Below, one piece after another: positions 26,420 to 35,192 of a DNA stretch of 64,000 nucleotides; the stretch's first letter is position 1, and each line of letters opens with the position of its first letter. Below the pieces are notes generated by a model. The model did not search any database, was not told the origin of the DNA, and saw only the letters and a program-made list of their open reading frames with translations. The DNA is from Pedobacter sp. KBW06. GTDB taxonomy: Bacteria > Bacteroidota > Bacteroidia > Sphingobacteriales > Sphingobacteriaceae. Location of the stretch: the NCBI RefSeq assembly GCF_003852525.1, contig NZ_QAJL01000001.1, forward strand, positions 2,406,536 through 2,470,535, given 5' to 3'. The position numbers were made by a program, and so were the translations under genes.

Positions 26420-27928
26420 ATGTTACACGATCCTAATAGAGTCTATGTGTTTGACACCACCTTACGTGATGGTGAGCAAGTACCGGGTTGCCAGTTGGCC
26501 ACTCCTGAAAAAATTGAAATTGCAAAAGCACTGGAAGCACTTGGAGTGGATGTAATTGAAGCTGGCTTTCCTATTTCCAGCCCTGGTGATTTTCAAAGTG
26601 TAGTAGAACTGTCTAAAGCAGTACGCGAACCGATTATCTGTGCCTTAACCCGCGCCAACAGAAAAGATATCGATTCGGCTGTTGCCGCTTTACAATATGC
26701 AAAAAGACCAAGAATCCATACCGGAATTGGTTCTTCAGACATGCACATCAAATATAAATTCAACAGCACCCGGGAAGACATTCTTCAAAGAGCAGTTGAA
26801 GCGGTAAAATATGCGAAACAGTTTGTAGAGGACATTGAGTTTTTCGCAGAAGATGCAGGGCGCGCAGACAATGTATTCTTAGCGCAAATGATCGAAGCAG
26901 TAATTGCTGCCGGAGCAACGGTAGTAAACATCCCGGATACGAATGGTTATTGCCTTCCGGATCAGTATGGCTCGAAGATCCTTTATTTGAAAGAAAACGT
27001 TAAAAATATAGATCAGGCGATTATCTCTGTACACTGCCATAATGATTTAGGCCTGGCGACGGCAAATAGCCTTGCAGGATTGATCAACGGTGCCCGTCAG
27101 GTAGAATGTACCATCAATGGAATCGGAGAGCGTGCAGGGAACACAGCGCTGGAAGAAGTGACCATGGTTTTAAAGACACACCATGCACTGAACTTAAAAA
27201 CGAACATCAACAGCAAGCATTTCACAGAGATCAGTTCTATGGTGAGCCGCATGATGCACATGCCGGTACAACCGAACAAAGCGATTATCGGTCAGAATGC
27301 TTTTGCACATAGTTCCGGGATCCATCAGGACGGGTTTTTGAAACATAGAGAAAACTATGAGATCATCAATCCGGAAGATGTAGGTTTAAATTCAGCAGAC
27401 ATCATTTTGACAGCACGTAGTGGCCGTCATGCCTTAAAGCATCATTTAGAGCGCTTAGGTTATGAGATCGACCGTCTAAACCTGGATCAGGTATATGAGC
27501 GCTTCCTGATCATGGCTGATGAGAAGAAAACGATCGGTGACGATGATATTCTTTATCTAATGAGCGACACGGAAGAAGGCGCCGTAAAAAACGGATACAA
27601 ACTGAACTTGTTACAAGTGCTTTGTGGTGATCCGCTGAGCCCTACGGCGAGCATCAGACTGGAATATGATGGTGTGGAGCAAGAAGCAATGGCTACCGGA
27701 AACGGACCTGTAAATGCAACGATCAAAGCGATTCAGACGATTGTCGGAAAAGACATCACACTGAAGGAATTTACCATTCAGGCCATGCATGGCGGAAGTG
27801 ATGATGTAAGTAAAGTAAACATGAAGGTTGCCTACGAAGGAAAATCTTATGTAGGCTATGGTTTTAGTACAGATATCGTAAAGGCCTCGGCCAATGCCTA
27901 TCTGGATGCAATGAATAAATTTATATAA
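26420..27928 (+). CDS. leuA: 2-isopropylmalate synthase
   Basis: A 502-residue enzyme that condenses acetyl-CoA with 2-ketoisovalerate, the first committed step to leucine. The TIM-barrel signature [11 protein letters not shown] is at about 13-23, and the metal-binding [12 protein letters not shown] at about 201-212. The C-terminal part (about 380-502) is the LeuA regulatory domain that binds leucine for feedback inhibition. The EQVPG sequence and operon place favour isopropylmalate synthase over citramalate synthase. It is followed by ilvA after one base. Confidence 0.95.
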   Translation: MLHDPNRVYVFDTTLRDGEQVPGCQLATPEKIEIAKALEALGVDVIEAGFPISSPGDFQSVVELSKAVREPIICALTRANRKDIDSAVAALQYAKRPRIHTGIGSSDMHIKYKFNSTREDILQRAVEAVKYAKQFVEDIEFFAEDAGRADNVFLAQMIEAVIAAGATVVNIPDTNGYCLPDQYGSKILYLKENVKNIDQAIISVHCHNDLGLATANSLAGLINGARQVECTINGIGERAGNTALEEVTMVLKTHHALNLKTNINSKHFTEISSMVSRMMHMPVQPNKAIIGQNAFAHSSGIHQDGFLKHRENYEIINPEDVGLNSADIILTARSGRHALKHHLERLGYEIDRLNLDQVYERFLIMADEKKTIGDDDILYLMSDTEEGAVKNGYKLNLLQVLCGDPLSPTASIRLEYDGVEQEAMATGNGPVNATIKAIQTIVGKDITLKEFTIQAMHGGSDDVSKVNMKVAYEGKSYVGYGFSTDIVKASANAYLDAMNKFI

Positions 27929-27929
27929 G

Positions 27930-29180
27930 ATGAGTGTAGAAAAAGAAGTTGTACTGGATTTTCTGGCGGCAGCAGAACGATTGAAAGGTACGGTAAAACG
28001 TACCCCTTTGGAATATAATGCAGGACTTTCTAAAACATACCAGGCGAATATTTATCTGAAAAGAGAAGATTTGCAATTGGTACGCTCCTATAAATTAAGA
28101 GGTGCTTACAACATGATCAGCACGCTGGAGCCAGAACAAATGGCACAGGGTGTGGTCTGTGCAAGTGCAGGAAATCATGCACAGGGTGTCGCACACTCCT
28201 GTAAAAAACTGAACATCAAAGGGGTTATTTTTATGCCGGAAATTACCCCGAGGCAAAAGGTGAAACAAACAGAAATGTTTGGTGGTGAACATATTGAAAT
28301 CATCCTTGTAGGTGATACTTTTGACGATTGCTTAAAAGAAGCATTGGAATATACCGCAGCCAATGGAATGACTTTCATCCCTCCTTTCGATAATACGAAG
28401 GTGATCGAAGGTCAGGGAACCGTTGGTGTGGAAATCTTTGAAGACCTTCCGGAACTGGACATCGTGATCATGCCTATCGGTGGTGGCGGACTTGCTTCAG
28501 GTGTAGGTAGTTATCTGAGAAATCTAAAACCTGGGATTCAACTGATCGGTGTGGAACCTGAAGGCGCACCTTCTATGAAACATGCCTTAAATACCGGTGC
28601 TCCGGTTTTACTGGGCGACATTGATCGTTTTGTAGATGGTGCCGCAGTGAAAAGAGTAGGAAACCTGACTTTTGAATATTGCAGGGAACTCCTGAATCAA
28701 ATGTTACTGATCCCTGAAGGAAAAATCTGCACAACGATCCTTAAATTATACAATGAGGATGCTATTGTGGTAGAGCCAGCAGGTGCATTGGCCGTAGCTT
28801 CCTTAGATCAGATCAAAACTCAGATCATAGGTAAAACAGTCGTATGTATCGTAAGTGGGGGTAACAATGACATTGAAAGGATGCAGGAGATCAAAGAGAA
28901 ATCCTTACTCTTTGAAGGATTAAAGCATTATTTCATCGTTCGCTTTCCGCAGAGACCAGGAGCATTGAAACTATTTGTAAATAATGTGCTGGGCCCTCAT
29001 GATGACATCACCCGTTTTGAATTTATCAAAAAAACCAATCGGGAAAATGGTCCTGCACTGGTAGGTATCGAGCTTGCAAAACCAACGGATTACGATGCAT
29101 TGCTGCAAAGAATGAAGGAATTTAAATTTGAGATCATTGAATTGAACAATGATCAGACACTTTTCGAATATCTGGTATAA
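27930..29180 (+). CDS. ilvA: threonine ammonia-lyase
   Basis: A 416-residue fold-type II PLP enzyme that deaminates threonine to 2-ketobutyrate, the start of isoleucine synthesis. The PLP lysine is Lys55 in RSYKLRGAYN, and the phosphate-binding loop GGGGLASG is near 186. Residues about 325-416 form a single ACT-like regulatory domain, so it is the short biosynthetic type rather than the 514-residue E. coli form. It is the last gene of the operon, 1 bp after leuA, with a strong terminator after it. A decayed second copy of its 3' end lies at 30138-30283. Confidence 0.95.
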   Translation: MSVEKEVVLDFLAAAERLKGTVKRTPLEYNAGLSKTYQANIYLKREDLQLVRSYKLRGAYNMISTLEPEQMAQGVVCASAGNHAQGVAHSCKKLNIKGVIFMPEITPRQKVKQTEMFGGEHIEIILVGDTFDDCLKEALEYTAANGMTFIPPFDNTKVIEGQGTVGVEIFEDLPELDIVIMPIGGGGLASGVGSYLRNLKPGIQLIGVEPEGAPSMKHALNTGAPVLLGDIDRFVDGAAVKRVGNLTFEYCRELLNQMLLIPEGKICTTILKLYNEDAIVVEPAGALAVASLDQIKTQIIGKTVVCIVSGGNNDIERMQEIKEKSLLFEGLKHYFIVRFPQRPGALKLFVNNVLGPHDDITRFEFIKKTNRENGPALVGIELAKPTDYDALLQRMKEFKFEIIELNNDQTLFEYLV

Positions 29181-29202
29181 CAACAATAGATATAATCACC
29201 CG

Positions 29203-29240
29203 AAGGCTGTATCATAGATCTATGATACAGCCTTTTTTTT
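29203..29240 (+). terminator. terminator of the ilv-leu operon
   Basis: A near-perfect 32-bp palindrome (16-bp arms, AAGGCTGTATCATAGA and its complement) followed by eight T residues in total. It would stop transcription of the 14-kb operon. The convergent beta-barrel gene ends at 29258. Confidence 0.9.
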
Positions 29241-29257
29241 ATAATCCTTAACTCTGA

Positions 29258-29920
29258 TTAGAAAGAATAACCTAATCCAACAGAAAGCACTCTGTTTTTA
29301 GCTTTTCCTTCACCACCAGCGTTGATCACATTGCTTAATCCAAGGCCATATCCTGCGTGGATATTAAAGCCATTATTTAACTGATAACCGGTTAATAGAT
29401 TAATACCAAAATCGCCGCGTTTGAATGCTTTGTCATCGCCATATTCAATATCTTCCTTCACTTCTACTGAATTAGAACCAGACATTGCTTTAACTTTAAC
29501 CTTTCCGGCTATACCAATTGCATAATAAGGACCAGCTCCAACAAAGAACTTACCACTACCTGATTGAAAGTTAGCTACGATATTTACCGGAATTTCCAAA
29601 TAATGCGGGTTTAGTGTTGCTTCTGCCTTACCTGAACCTCCTTCACCGAACTCAGAAAAATCACCTGTATCTTTCGTGCCTTTTCCAATGTACAAAAGAC
29701 CTGGCTGCACAGAGAACATTTCACTTACCGGGATATCGACAGTACCGCCAAAATAAAATGAAGTATTTAATTTGCCTGTCTCGTTAACTCCGGAACCGGA
29801 GAATGACATATTCGAGAATGATGCGCCAGCTTTAACCCCAAATTTAATAGGACTTGTTTGTGCCGAAGCAGTTAAACCCAAACCGGTTAAGATTGTTAAT
29901 GATAGTAATAATTTTTTCAC
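29258..29920 (-). CDS. outer membrane beta-barrel protein (porin family)
   Basis: A 220-residue protein with a clean signal peptide (1-20, ending TASAQ). The mature domain opens with FGVKAGASFSNM and ends in a typical barrel strand with terminal Phe (VLSVGLGYSF). It matches the PorT-like outer-membrane beta-barrel family abundant in this phylum. The role is unknown and the transcription unit is single. An inverted repeat CGTTAAT-N9-ATTAACG lies 20-42 bp upstream of the start and may be an operator. Confidence 0.8.
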   Translation of the reverse strand: MKKLLLSLTILTGLGLTASAQTSPIKFGVKAGASFSNMSFSGSGVNETGKLNTSFYFGGTVDIPVSEMFSVQPGLLYIGKGTKDTGDFSEFGEGGSGKAEATLNPHYLEIPVNIVANFQSGSGKFFVGAGPYYAIGIAGKVKVKAMSGSNSVEVKEDIEYGDDKAFKRGDFGINLLTGYQLNNGFNIHAGYGLGLSNVINAGGEGKAKNRVLSVGLGYSF

Positions 29921-29939
29921 GCTTTTTTAAAAATTTATT

Positions 29940-29962
29940 CGTTAATATTCTATTGATTAACG
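29940..29962. promoter_or_regulatory. inverted repeat upstream of the beta-barrel gene, possible operator
   Basis: CGTTAAT (29940-29946) and ATTAACG (29956-29962) form a 7-bp dyad with a 9-bp spacer, so the half-sites are 16 bp apart. It lies 20 bp upstream of the start codon at 29920 on the minus strand, a suitable place for a dimeric repressor or activator. Confidence 0.35.
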
Positions 29963-30137
29963 ATAAGACGTCAAAAAAAAACGATAGTTACAATCAATTT
30001 GCATTTATAAGCGAAATCAGGATATTATTTCTGGCACTAATCTGCTGGTTAACTACTTTCATCTCAAAAACATGTAATATTCTATCCCTAATTGCGCGTT
30101 AAGAAGAGAAATTCAGGAACAACACGTTTAATTAACC

Positions 30138-30283
30138 CTGAGAGATCTGAGCACGAGAATTCAACTGTCAGGTGTAAAATCTGGATCTGCACCTTCTATG
30201 AAACATGCCTTGTAAAGAATGAAGGAGTTTAAATTTGAGATTATTGAATTGAATATCTGGTATAAAACAATAGATAGGATCAT
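30138..30283 (+). pseudogene. decayed remnant of a second ilvA 3' end
   Basis: Three blocks match ilvA in order. 30138-30211 corresponds to 28515-28588, ending in 23 identical bases starting GCACCTTCTATGAAACATG. 30212-30253 corresponds to 29105-29146 with three mismatches in 42. 30254 onward corresponds to the last codons, stop codon and the first 20 bases after ilvA. About 516 and 20 bases are missing between the blocks, and small indels are present. The copy also keeps the position of a hairpin after the stop. It cannot encode a protein. It is evidence for an old duplication of the ilvA region. Confidence 0.85.
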
Positions 30284-30321
30284 CCGGCCCGACTCAATAG
30301 AATTGAATCGGGTCGGGTGAT
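30279..30321. terminator. long hairpin after the ilvA remnant
   Basis: A 14-bp helix with two G-T pairs (ATCATCCGGCCCGA / TCGGGTCGGGTGAT) continues into TCAAT/ATTGA around a 3-nt loop. It occupies the place of the ilvA terminator relative to the remnant and ends 9 bp before the stop of the minus-strand lipoprotein gene, for which it may serve. No good U-tract is present on either side. Confidence 0.4.
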
Positions 30322-30330
30322 CTGAAAAAT

Positions 30331-31494
30331 TTATTGATTTTGCACTAAAGACCTTCCATCTATACTAAAGACATCAAAAATTACCGCTGGATTTCCAACG
30401 ATTGGGAGACCAACTTGTATCATTATACCAAACTGTAGACGCCCCATATAGACACTCTTCCAATACACATCCGATGCTCCAAAATATCCTGCATCAACAG
30501 CGTAATTCAAAATCTGAGTACCAGAAGCACCAACAGCGGCGAGAGCAGCTCCAGGATTTCCTTCCAGCCCTTTTGTAATGCAGATAACCCTATCGAAATG
30601 CTCAACATTTGCGAGACCATCAGAGAAATTCGGGTTTATATCAATTGAATTAGTGTACATGACTCCATCTCTGTTACCAGGGATTATAGTATTTGATAAA
30701 TTTTGATAATCTATCGACACTCCTGTACGTCCAGCTGGTCTTTCAAATACATTAACTGCCATTCCAACACCTCTCCATGTACCAAAAATATTCTTATGCT
30801 CTGCTCTTCCTTCCAATGCAGCAAAACTTTGGTAATTTAGTGCGTCAGAATGCAAATTGTAGGCCTTGCTACGAAAAAGAACCCGTCCTCGTTCTTTATT
30901 AATAATATGCCAGTTTCCTAGTGCTGAAGTAAAACTATTTCTTTGTGGCACCGTAAGCTCCAGACTTTCTGTAGAGACCAGATTTGATTCACTTAGCTGC
31001 TGTGCTTTTTGAAACGAAACCTTTCTATATGTTGTTACTCCTTTTTCTTTAAAATGTAAATAGTCCTCTCCGACTTTAACAAAACCATTTTTATTTGTCA
31101 ATATAGCTTCACTAATACCAGAATTGTTTATCCTATAGCTATCCTCGGTAAATAAAAGACTCTCCTTATATTTCATCTTAAGGTTCGAAAACCCTCTGAA
31201 ATAATTTTCTTTCGATCCCTTTTCAAACTCGTTAAGTTCTTCATTAAAGCGCTCATATACAGTTTGCATAGAGGTAAAATTCAGAGACTTTTCCCACTGT
31301 TGTCTCTGACTTTTATTCATACTACTAACAACTTTGTAATAATCAACAAAGGCTGAGTAGTCTTTGAAAGCTAAGTGATCGCCTTCTAGCTCAACATCTC
31401 GTTTAATTTCATCTTTGATTGAGGAATCTTTCTTTTTACAAGAAGAGACCACTATTGCAAATACAATAAGGAACAGTTTAAAATTGTTTTTCAT
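30331..31494 (-). CDS. lipoprotein of unknown function
   Basis: A 387-residue protein from ATG at 31494; the upstream in-frame extension to 31524 begins at a weaker start. Signal peptide and lipobox are clear (VVSSCKKK, Cys19). Residues 30-150 are helical and charged; the C-terminal half contains many Gly and aromatic residues and may be beta-rich (NWHIINKERGRVLFRSK, GTWRGVGMAVNVF). I recognise no domain. It is AT-rich, stands alone between the ilvA remnant and a 334-bp gap, and may have been acquired. Confidence 0.65.
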   Translation of the reverse strand: MKNNFKLFLIVFAIVVSSCKKKDSSIKDEIKRDVELEGDHLAFKDYSAFVDYYKVVSSMNKSQRQQWEKSLNFTSMQTVYERFNEELNEFEKGSKENYFRGFSNLKMKYKESLLFTEDSYRINNSGISEAILTNKNGFVKVGEDYLHFKEKGVTTYRKVSFQKAQQLSESNLVSTESLELTVPQRNSFTSALGNWHIINKERGRVLFRSKAYNLHSDALNYQSFAALEGRAEHKNIFGTWRGVGMAVNVFERPAGRTGVSIDYQNLSNTIIPGNRDGVMYTNSIDINPNFSDGLANVEHFDRVICITKGLEGNPGAALAAVGASGTQILNYAVDAGYFGASDVYWKSVYMGRLQFGIMIQVGLPIVGNPAVIFDVFSIDGRSLVQNQ

Positions 31495-31828
31495 ATTAAT
31501 TTTTCTTAAAAGGCATAATAACAATATTATTTTTATTTTATAAATTATAAAATTTAATAAAATTGATCAAAAATACATTTTATATTTAAAAACCACGATT
31601 AAAGAAATAAAATTCTTTTAATTATTTTAAATTCACAAAAAAAACACCAAAAAAGCACTTAAATCCATAATTAAGACTTATTTTTTTTTGATATGAAACA
31701 AACACATACAGTTACTTCAACAGAATTAAATTCATAAAGTATTTCTAAATCATAGATATCACAACAAAAAAAGTTTTTCTAATTTTATCCTTCATTGGCG
31801 CTTTAACAAGAAAAGCATTAAAAATCAC
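31495..31828. other. Intergenic stretch between divergent genes
   Basis: A very AT-rich 334-bp gap. It must hold promoters for the minus-strand lipoprotein and the plus-strand YdeI-like gene. A TAATTTTA about 55 bp before the latter is one mismatch from consensus. No ORF or structured RNA was recognised. Confidence 0.4.
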
Positions 31829-32320
31829 ATGGAGCAGCAGCAACTAATAAATGAGAACATACTTCTGGAGAAATTTCCTGGTAAGGGAGGCTGGACTTTT
31901 GCACGCCTTCCAGGCATATCAAAAGATAAGCACAGGCCTTTCGGGACTAGAAAAGTAAGGGGTTTTATTGACAGCTATGAAGTAAAAGATACTGCGCTGA
32001 TGCCAATGAAAGAAATGTTGTTTATTACCGTAAGGGCAGAAATACGCAAACAGATCGGCAAGCAGGCGGGCGATTATGTAAGAATTGTATTATACGATGA
32101 TAGCGAACCGGTTTCCGAAATTATTCCTGAAGACTTTATTGAGTGTTTGAAGGATGAACCAGCAGCCTGGGCTTCGTTTCAGAAGTTAAGCAAAGCAAAA
32201 CAAGAAGAATGTTTTCAATGGCTGATGGAATCCGAAATCGTTCAAACCAGGATTCAGCGTATGGCTGATGCCATTACCAATTTAGCATCCGGGTTTCCCT
32301 TTCATGCTACAAAAAGATAA
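31829..32320 (+). CDS. YdeI/OmpD-associated family protein with DUF1905
   Basis: A 163-residue cytoplasmic protein. The N-terminal part (about 8-100) fits DUF1905, a small beta-barrel beginning LEKFPGKGGWTFARLPG with the GTRKVRGFIDSYEV segment. The C-terminal part (about 105-155) fits the YdeI/OmpD-associated helical tail (DEPAAWASFQKLSKAKQEE). Proteins of this type are widespread in Bacteroidota. In enterobacteria YdeI is linked to peptide resistance, but no role is established for this form. Monocistronic. Confidence 0.75.
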   Translation: MEQQQLINENILLEKFPGKGGWTFARLPGISKDKHRPFGTRKVRGFIDSYEVKDTALMPMKEMLFITVRAEIRKQIGKQAGDYVRIVLYDDSEPVSEIIPEDFIECLKDEPAAWASFQKLSKAKQEECFQWLMESEIVQTRIQRMADAITNLASGFPFHATKR

Positions 32321-32549
32321 GCATAGATTCTTTAAAAAAGATCAGATTCTTATAGATATCTACTGATTAGAACCTACTACAATCAAAATTATCCTCTGGA
32401 AACAATCACACTCTCAATCAATAAATCCCCATTAAACAGATTATTCGCAATATTATTCCATATAACATTTTAATTACAGTATAAGTAAAAGCAAAATTGT
32501 AATTTTATGGCAACAGATTTGCTATACGAAGATCAAACACACAAATCAT

Positions 32550-32966
32550 ATGAAAAGAATTTTATTACTATTAATCTGCACGGCTACACTAGGTCTGGTT
32601 TCGTGCAAGAAGGAGACAATCGTTCAGGAGACTTCCAATAAAACAATCATCTTTGACATTAACCCAAGCCAATGGAAACTATCCAATGATGGATTAAGCT
32701 ATGATGTTAGTTTTAATGATATTCCTGAATTAGATGATTACGGTATAAAGTATGAGGGCACAATCTTATCGGTATCTTTTCCAAATTACACTATTTATAA
32801 GCCTCTACCTTATGTTTTTGATGTAAGTTCATATCATTACAGCGTTTATCAAGGTGGAATTACAATTAGTATTGAAAGTTCGGACCTACAGGCTACACGC
32901 CCAGTTCAACCTACCCAATCTATGAAATTTAAATTAGTCATTGTAGCCTCTAATAACGTAAGTTAA
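32550..32966 (+). CDS. small lipoprotein of unknown function
   Basis: A 138-residue protein with a signal peptide and lipobox (LGLVSCKKE, Cys19). The mature part is rich in Tyr, Ser and beta-forming residues (WKLSNDGLSYDVSFNDIPEL), suggesting a small beta-sandwich. No domain recognised. Followed directly by a strong hairpin at 32993-33034, which ends its transcript and overlaps the end of the convergent ABC gene. Confidence 0.6.
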   Translation: MKRILLLLICTATLGLVSCKKETIVQETSNKTIIFDINPSQWKLSNDGLSYDVSFNDIPELDDYGIKYEGTILSVSFPNYTIYKPLPYVFDVSSYHYSVYQGGITISIESSDLQATRPVQPTQSMKFKLVIVASNNVS

Positions 32967-32982
32967 TTGGCAATTTAAAGTA

Positions 32983-33975
32983 TTATAACTGTAAAAAACG
33001 ACCAATGTTCGCTTGAACATGGTCGTTTTTTTTATGCTCTCCTCTATTCAACTGAATTGCTCTTATCGTTACCCCATTTCTTTCCAGTAACAGTTCTTCG
33101 TAAAAACCTTTATAATAAACATCTTTCACCTCAAAACGCCTGCTGTTCCAGGAATTGGTCAGTTCTACCCATTCCGGATAAAATACCGCATTGCCTTCCG
33201 TAATTTCAAGACCAAGCTTTTTCGCTTCATCTGTATTAAGTACCACTGCATTTCCCAGCATCCGGGCAGTATAAATATGATTTGGGTGGTTATAAATCTC
33301 CGCTGGCTTTCCCCGCTGCATCAGATGCCCATCTTTCAGGATCAACAGTTCATCAGCCAGGAATAATCCATCGGCAGGATCATGAGAAACCATAATCACT
33401 GTTACCCCCGTCTCCGCAGCAATTCGTTTAATATCTGCCCTCAATTGATTTTTCAATAAAGCATCTACCTGACTAAAAGGTTCATCAAGTAACAGTACCG
33501 AAGTATTGGTTACCAATGCTTTTGCGATGGCCACCCTTTGTTGTTCCCCTCCACTCAACTGCGTAATCTTTTTATCTTTCAGGTGATCAATGTGCAGGTG
33601 AAGCATCATTTCCATCGTCTTCTCATGCTTATAATGCACATCTGTATTGGCCATCATGGAAGCGATGTTATCATATACTTTCGCATAGATGTTCAGGGAA
33701 AAATCCTGAGTCACCATTTTCATCTCCTTATGACCGGGGATCAATTGCTCATGCGGGCCAAAGATCCGTTCTCCTTTAAAAGTTACTTCTCCTTCATCAA
33801 CACTCAGCAATCCATAAATACATTTCAGCAGGGTCGATTTCCCACTTCCACTTTCACCAATAATGGCGATGATCTCCCCCTTATTAATATCAAAGCTGAT
33901 ATTCTGTACTCCTGAAGCCTGTTCCTGCTGGTATTGTTTGCTGATGTTTTTAACGCTGATGATTTGTTCCTTCAC
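32983..33975 (-). CDS. ABC transporter ATP-binding protein (PotA/FbpC-like)
   Basis: A 330-residue single ATP-binding cassette. Walker A GESGSGKST at about 39-47, signature LSGGEQQR near 140, Walker B VLLLDEPF near 162 and the switch His in SHDPADG near 197. The C-terminal extension (about 240-330) resembles the TOBE-like regulatory domain of polyamine or iron importers. No permease is adjacent, so the partner is unknown. It starts 43 bp after the TlpA gene and may be the last gene of that transcript. Its final codons lie in a bidirectional terminator, which is unusual. Confidence 0.82.
   Translation of the reverse strand: MKEQIISVKNISKQYQQEQASGVQNISFDINKGEIIAIIGESGSGKSTLLKCIYGLLSVDEGEVTFKGERIFGPHEQLIPGHKEMKMVTQDFSLNIYAKVYDNIASMMANTDVHYKHEKTMEMMLHLHIDHLKDKKITQLSGGEQQRVAIAKALVTNTSVLLLDEPFSQVDALLKNQLRADIKRIAAETGVTVIMVSHDPADGLFLADELLILKDGHLMQRGKPAEIYNHPNHIYTARMLGNAVVLNTDEAKKLGLEITEGNAVFYPEWVELTNSWNSRRFEVKDVYYKGFYEELLLERNGVTIRAIQLNRGEHKKNDHVQANIGRFLQL
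32993..33034. terminator. bidirectional terminator overlapping the end of the ABC gene
   Basis: AACGACC-AATGTTC pairs with GAACAT-GGTCGTT around GCTT, with an A-run before and a run of eight T residues after. It serves the plus-strand lipoprotein gene. On the minus strand the U-tract comes before the ABC stop codon at 32983-32985. Confidence 0.8.
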
Positions 33976-34018
33976 CCTGTAAAGATAAAATATTTAATAC
34001 AGTGGAATGTCACACGAA

Positions 34019-35191
34019 TTAAAAATGTCCGGTTTTACTATACCTTTCCAACGCCAGGTCCAGATCATTGGTCGCATTGGCAGTCACACGTAAAACTACT
34101 TTCCCGTCTTTATCCAATAGGATTTTGGTAGGAAATCCCGTGATTTGATATGCCTTTACCACATCAATATCTGTATCATCCTTATTCAACAGATTGATCC
34201 AGTCTATACCATCTTTGAGCATTGCTGTTGCTGATGCAGCCCTCCGCTCTTCTATAGTTTTAGGGTGTTCCGTGCTGATTCCGATTATTTCGAAACCCAT
34301 TTCTTTATACTTAGCATTAAGCAGCTTTAAATGAGGGTTTCCAGCCCTGCAGGGAATACACCAGCTGCCCCAAAAATCGAGCAGAATCACTTTACCTCTT
34401 TTAGCAGATAAATCAAATGGCAAACCGTTCTGATCGCTGCCTTTAAAGTTCAACGCCACTGTTCCCGCAGCTGTTGACTTAAGTGACTCCACTTTCTGGC
34501 GTACTTTAGCTGCAATCCCGGTCTGCTTATAGGTATCCGACAATTTAGAATATGCCGAAATATATTGATCTGCGGTATAAAAATTAGGCATTCTTCCCAA
34601 CAGGTAACAGCTGAGCAATGCGTCCGGATAATCAGAAATGTATGCCTTCTGCTTAGCGATAATTTTCATGGAAACAGCCTGTCCTTTCCGAATCAATTCT
34701 CTTAGCAACAAGCTATCGGCTTTAGAAACCGACATCATCTGTCCCCTCAGCATCAGGTCTTCCGCAAGCAGGTTCTGAGCAGATTTCTTATAAGCCATAA
34801 ACCCTTCATTCTCCACATCACCCTCTATAACAATCCGGTCAAAATCCTTCAAAGTACCCGAAACCTGCAGATCCGATCTGAACACAAAAAGATCTGTTCC
34901 TGACGCAATTGTTTCATTTGATCTTTTATCGACCCGTTTTTCGTCTTTAATGGGTGTCAATTGCAACCAGGCAAGAACCGGTTCCTTCTGCCGCTTCAGC
35001 TTAAAGCTGAATTTCCCGGCAAGGAGTTCCTGCGTATGAGTTTCCTTTTTACCTTCTCCGGATTGGAAAGAGAGGGTCAGCCTATGACTGCCCTCTCCTT
35101 TCAATTTACCTTTTATCACGATACTGTCCTGTTGTGCCAACGACTGCAACGCAAATAACAGCAAGATAAAACCAAGATTAATGCGCTTCAT
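34019..35191 (-). CDS. TlpA-like thioredoxin-fold lipid/cell-surface reductase
   Basis: A 390-residue periplasmic protein from ATG at 35191, one base after the PKD-like gene; the frame continues upstream inside that gene but this start brings the signal peptide (1-20, ending SLAQ) to the front. Residues 22-120 fit DUF4369. The C-terminal domain (about 245-390) is a TlpA/AhpC-type thioredoxin fold with active site WCIPC (Cys278, Cys281). Such proteins end many SusCD loci in Bacteroidota and may keep cysteines reduced or handle a redox-active substrate. The specific partner is unknown. Confidence 0.85.
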   Translation of the reverse strand: MKRINLGFILLLFALQSLAQQDSIVIKGKLKGEGSHRLTLSFQSGEGKKETHTQELLAGKFSFKLKRQKEPVLAWLQLTPIKDEKRVDKRSNETIASGTDLFVFRSDLQVSGTLKDFDRIVIEGDVENEGFMAYKKSAQNLLAEDLMLRGQMMSVSKADSLLLRELIRKGQAVSMKIIAKQKAYISDYPDALLSCYLLGRMPNFYTADQYISAYSKLSDTYKQTGIAAKVRQKVESLKSTAAGTVALNFKGSDQNGLPFDLSAKRGKVILLDFWGSWCIPCRAGNPHLKLLNAKYKEMGFEIIGISTEHPKTIEERRAASATAMLKDGIDWINLLNKDDTDIDVVKAYQITGFPTKILLDKDGKVVLRVTANATNDLDLALERYSKTGHF

Positions 35192-35192
35192 A

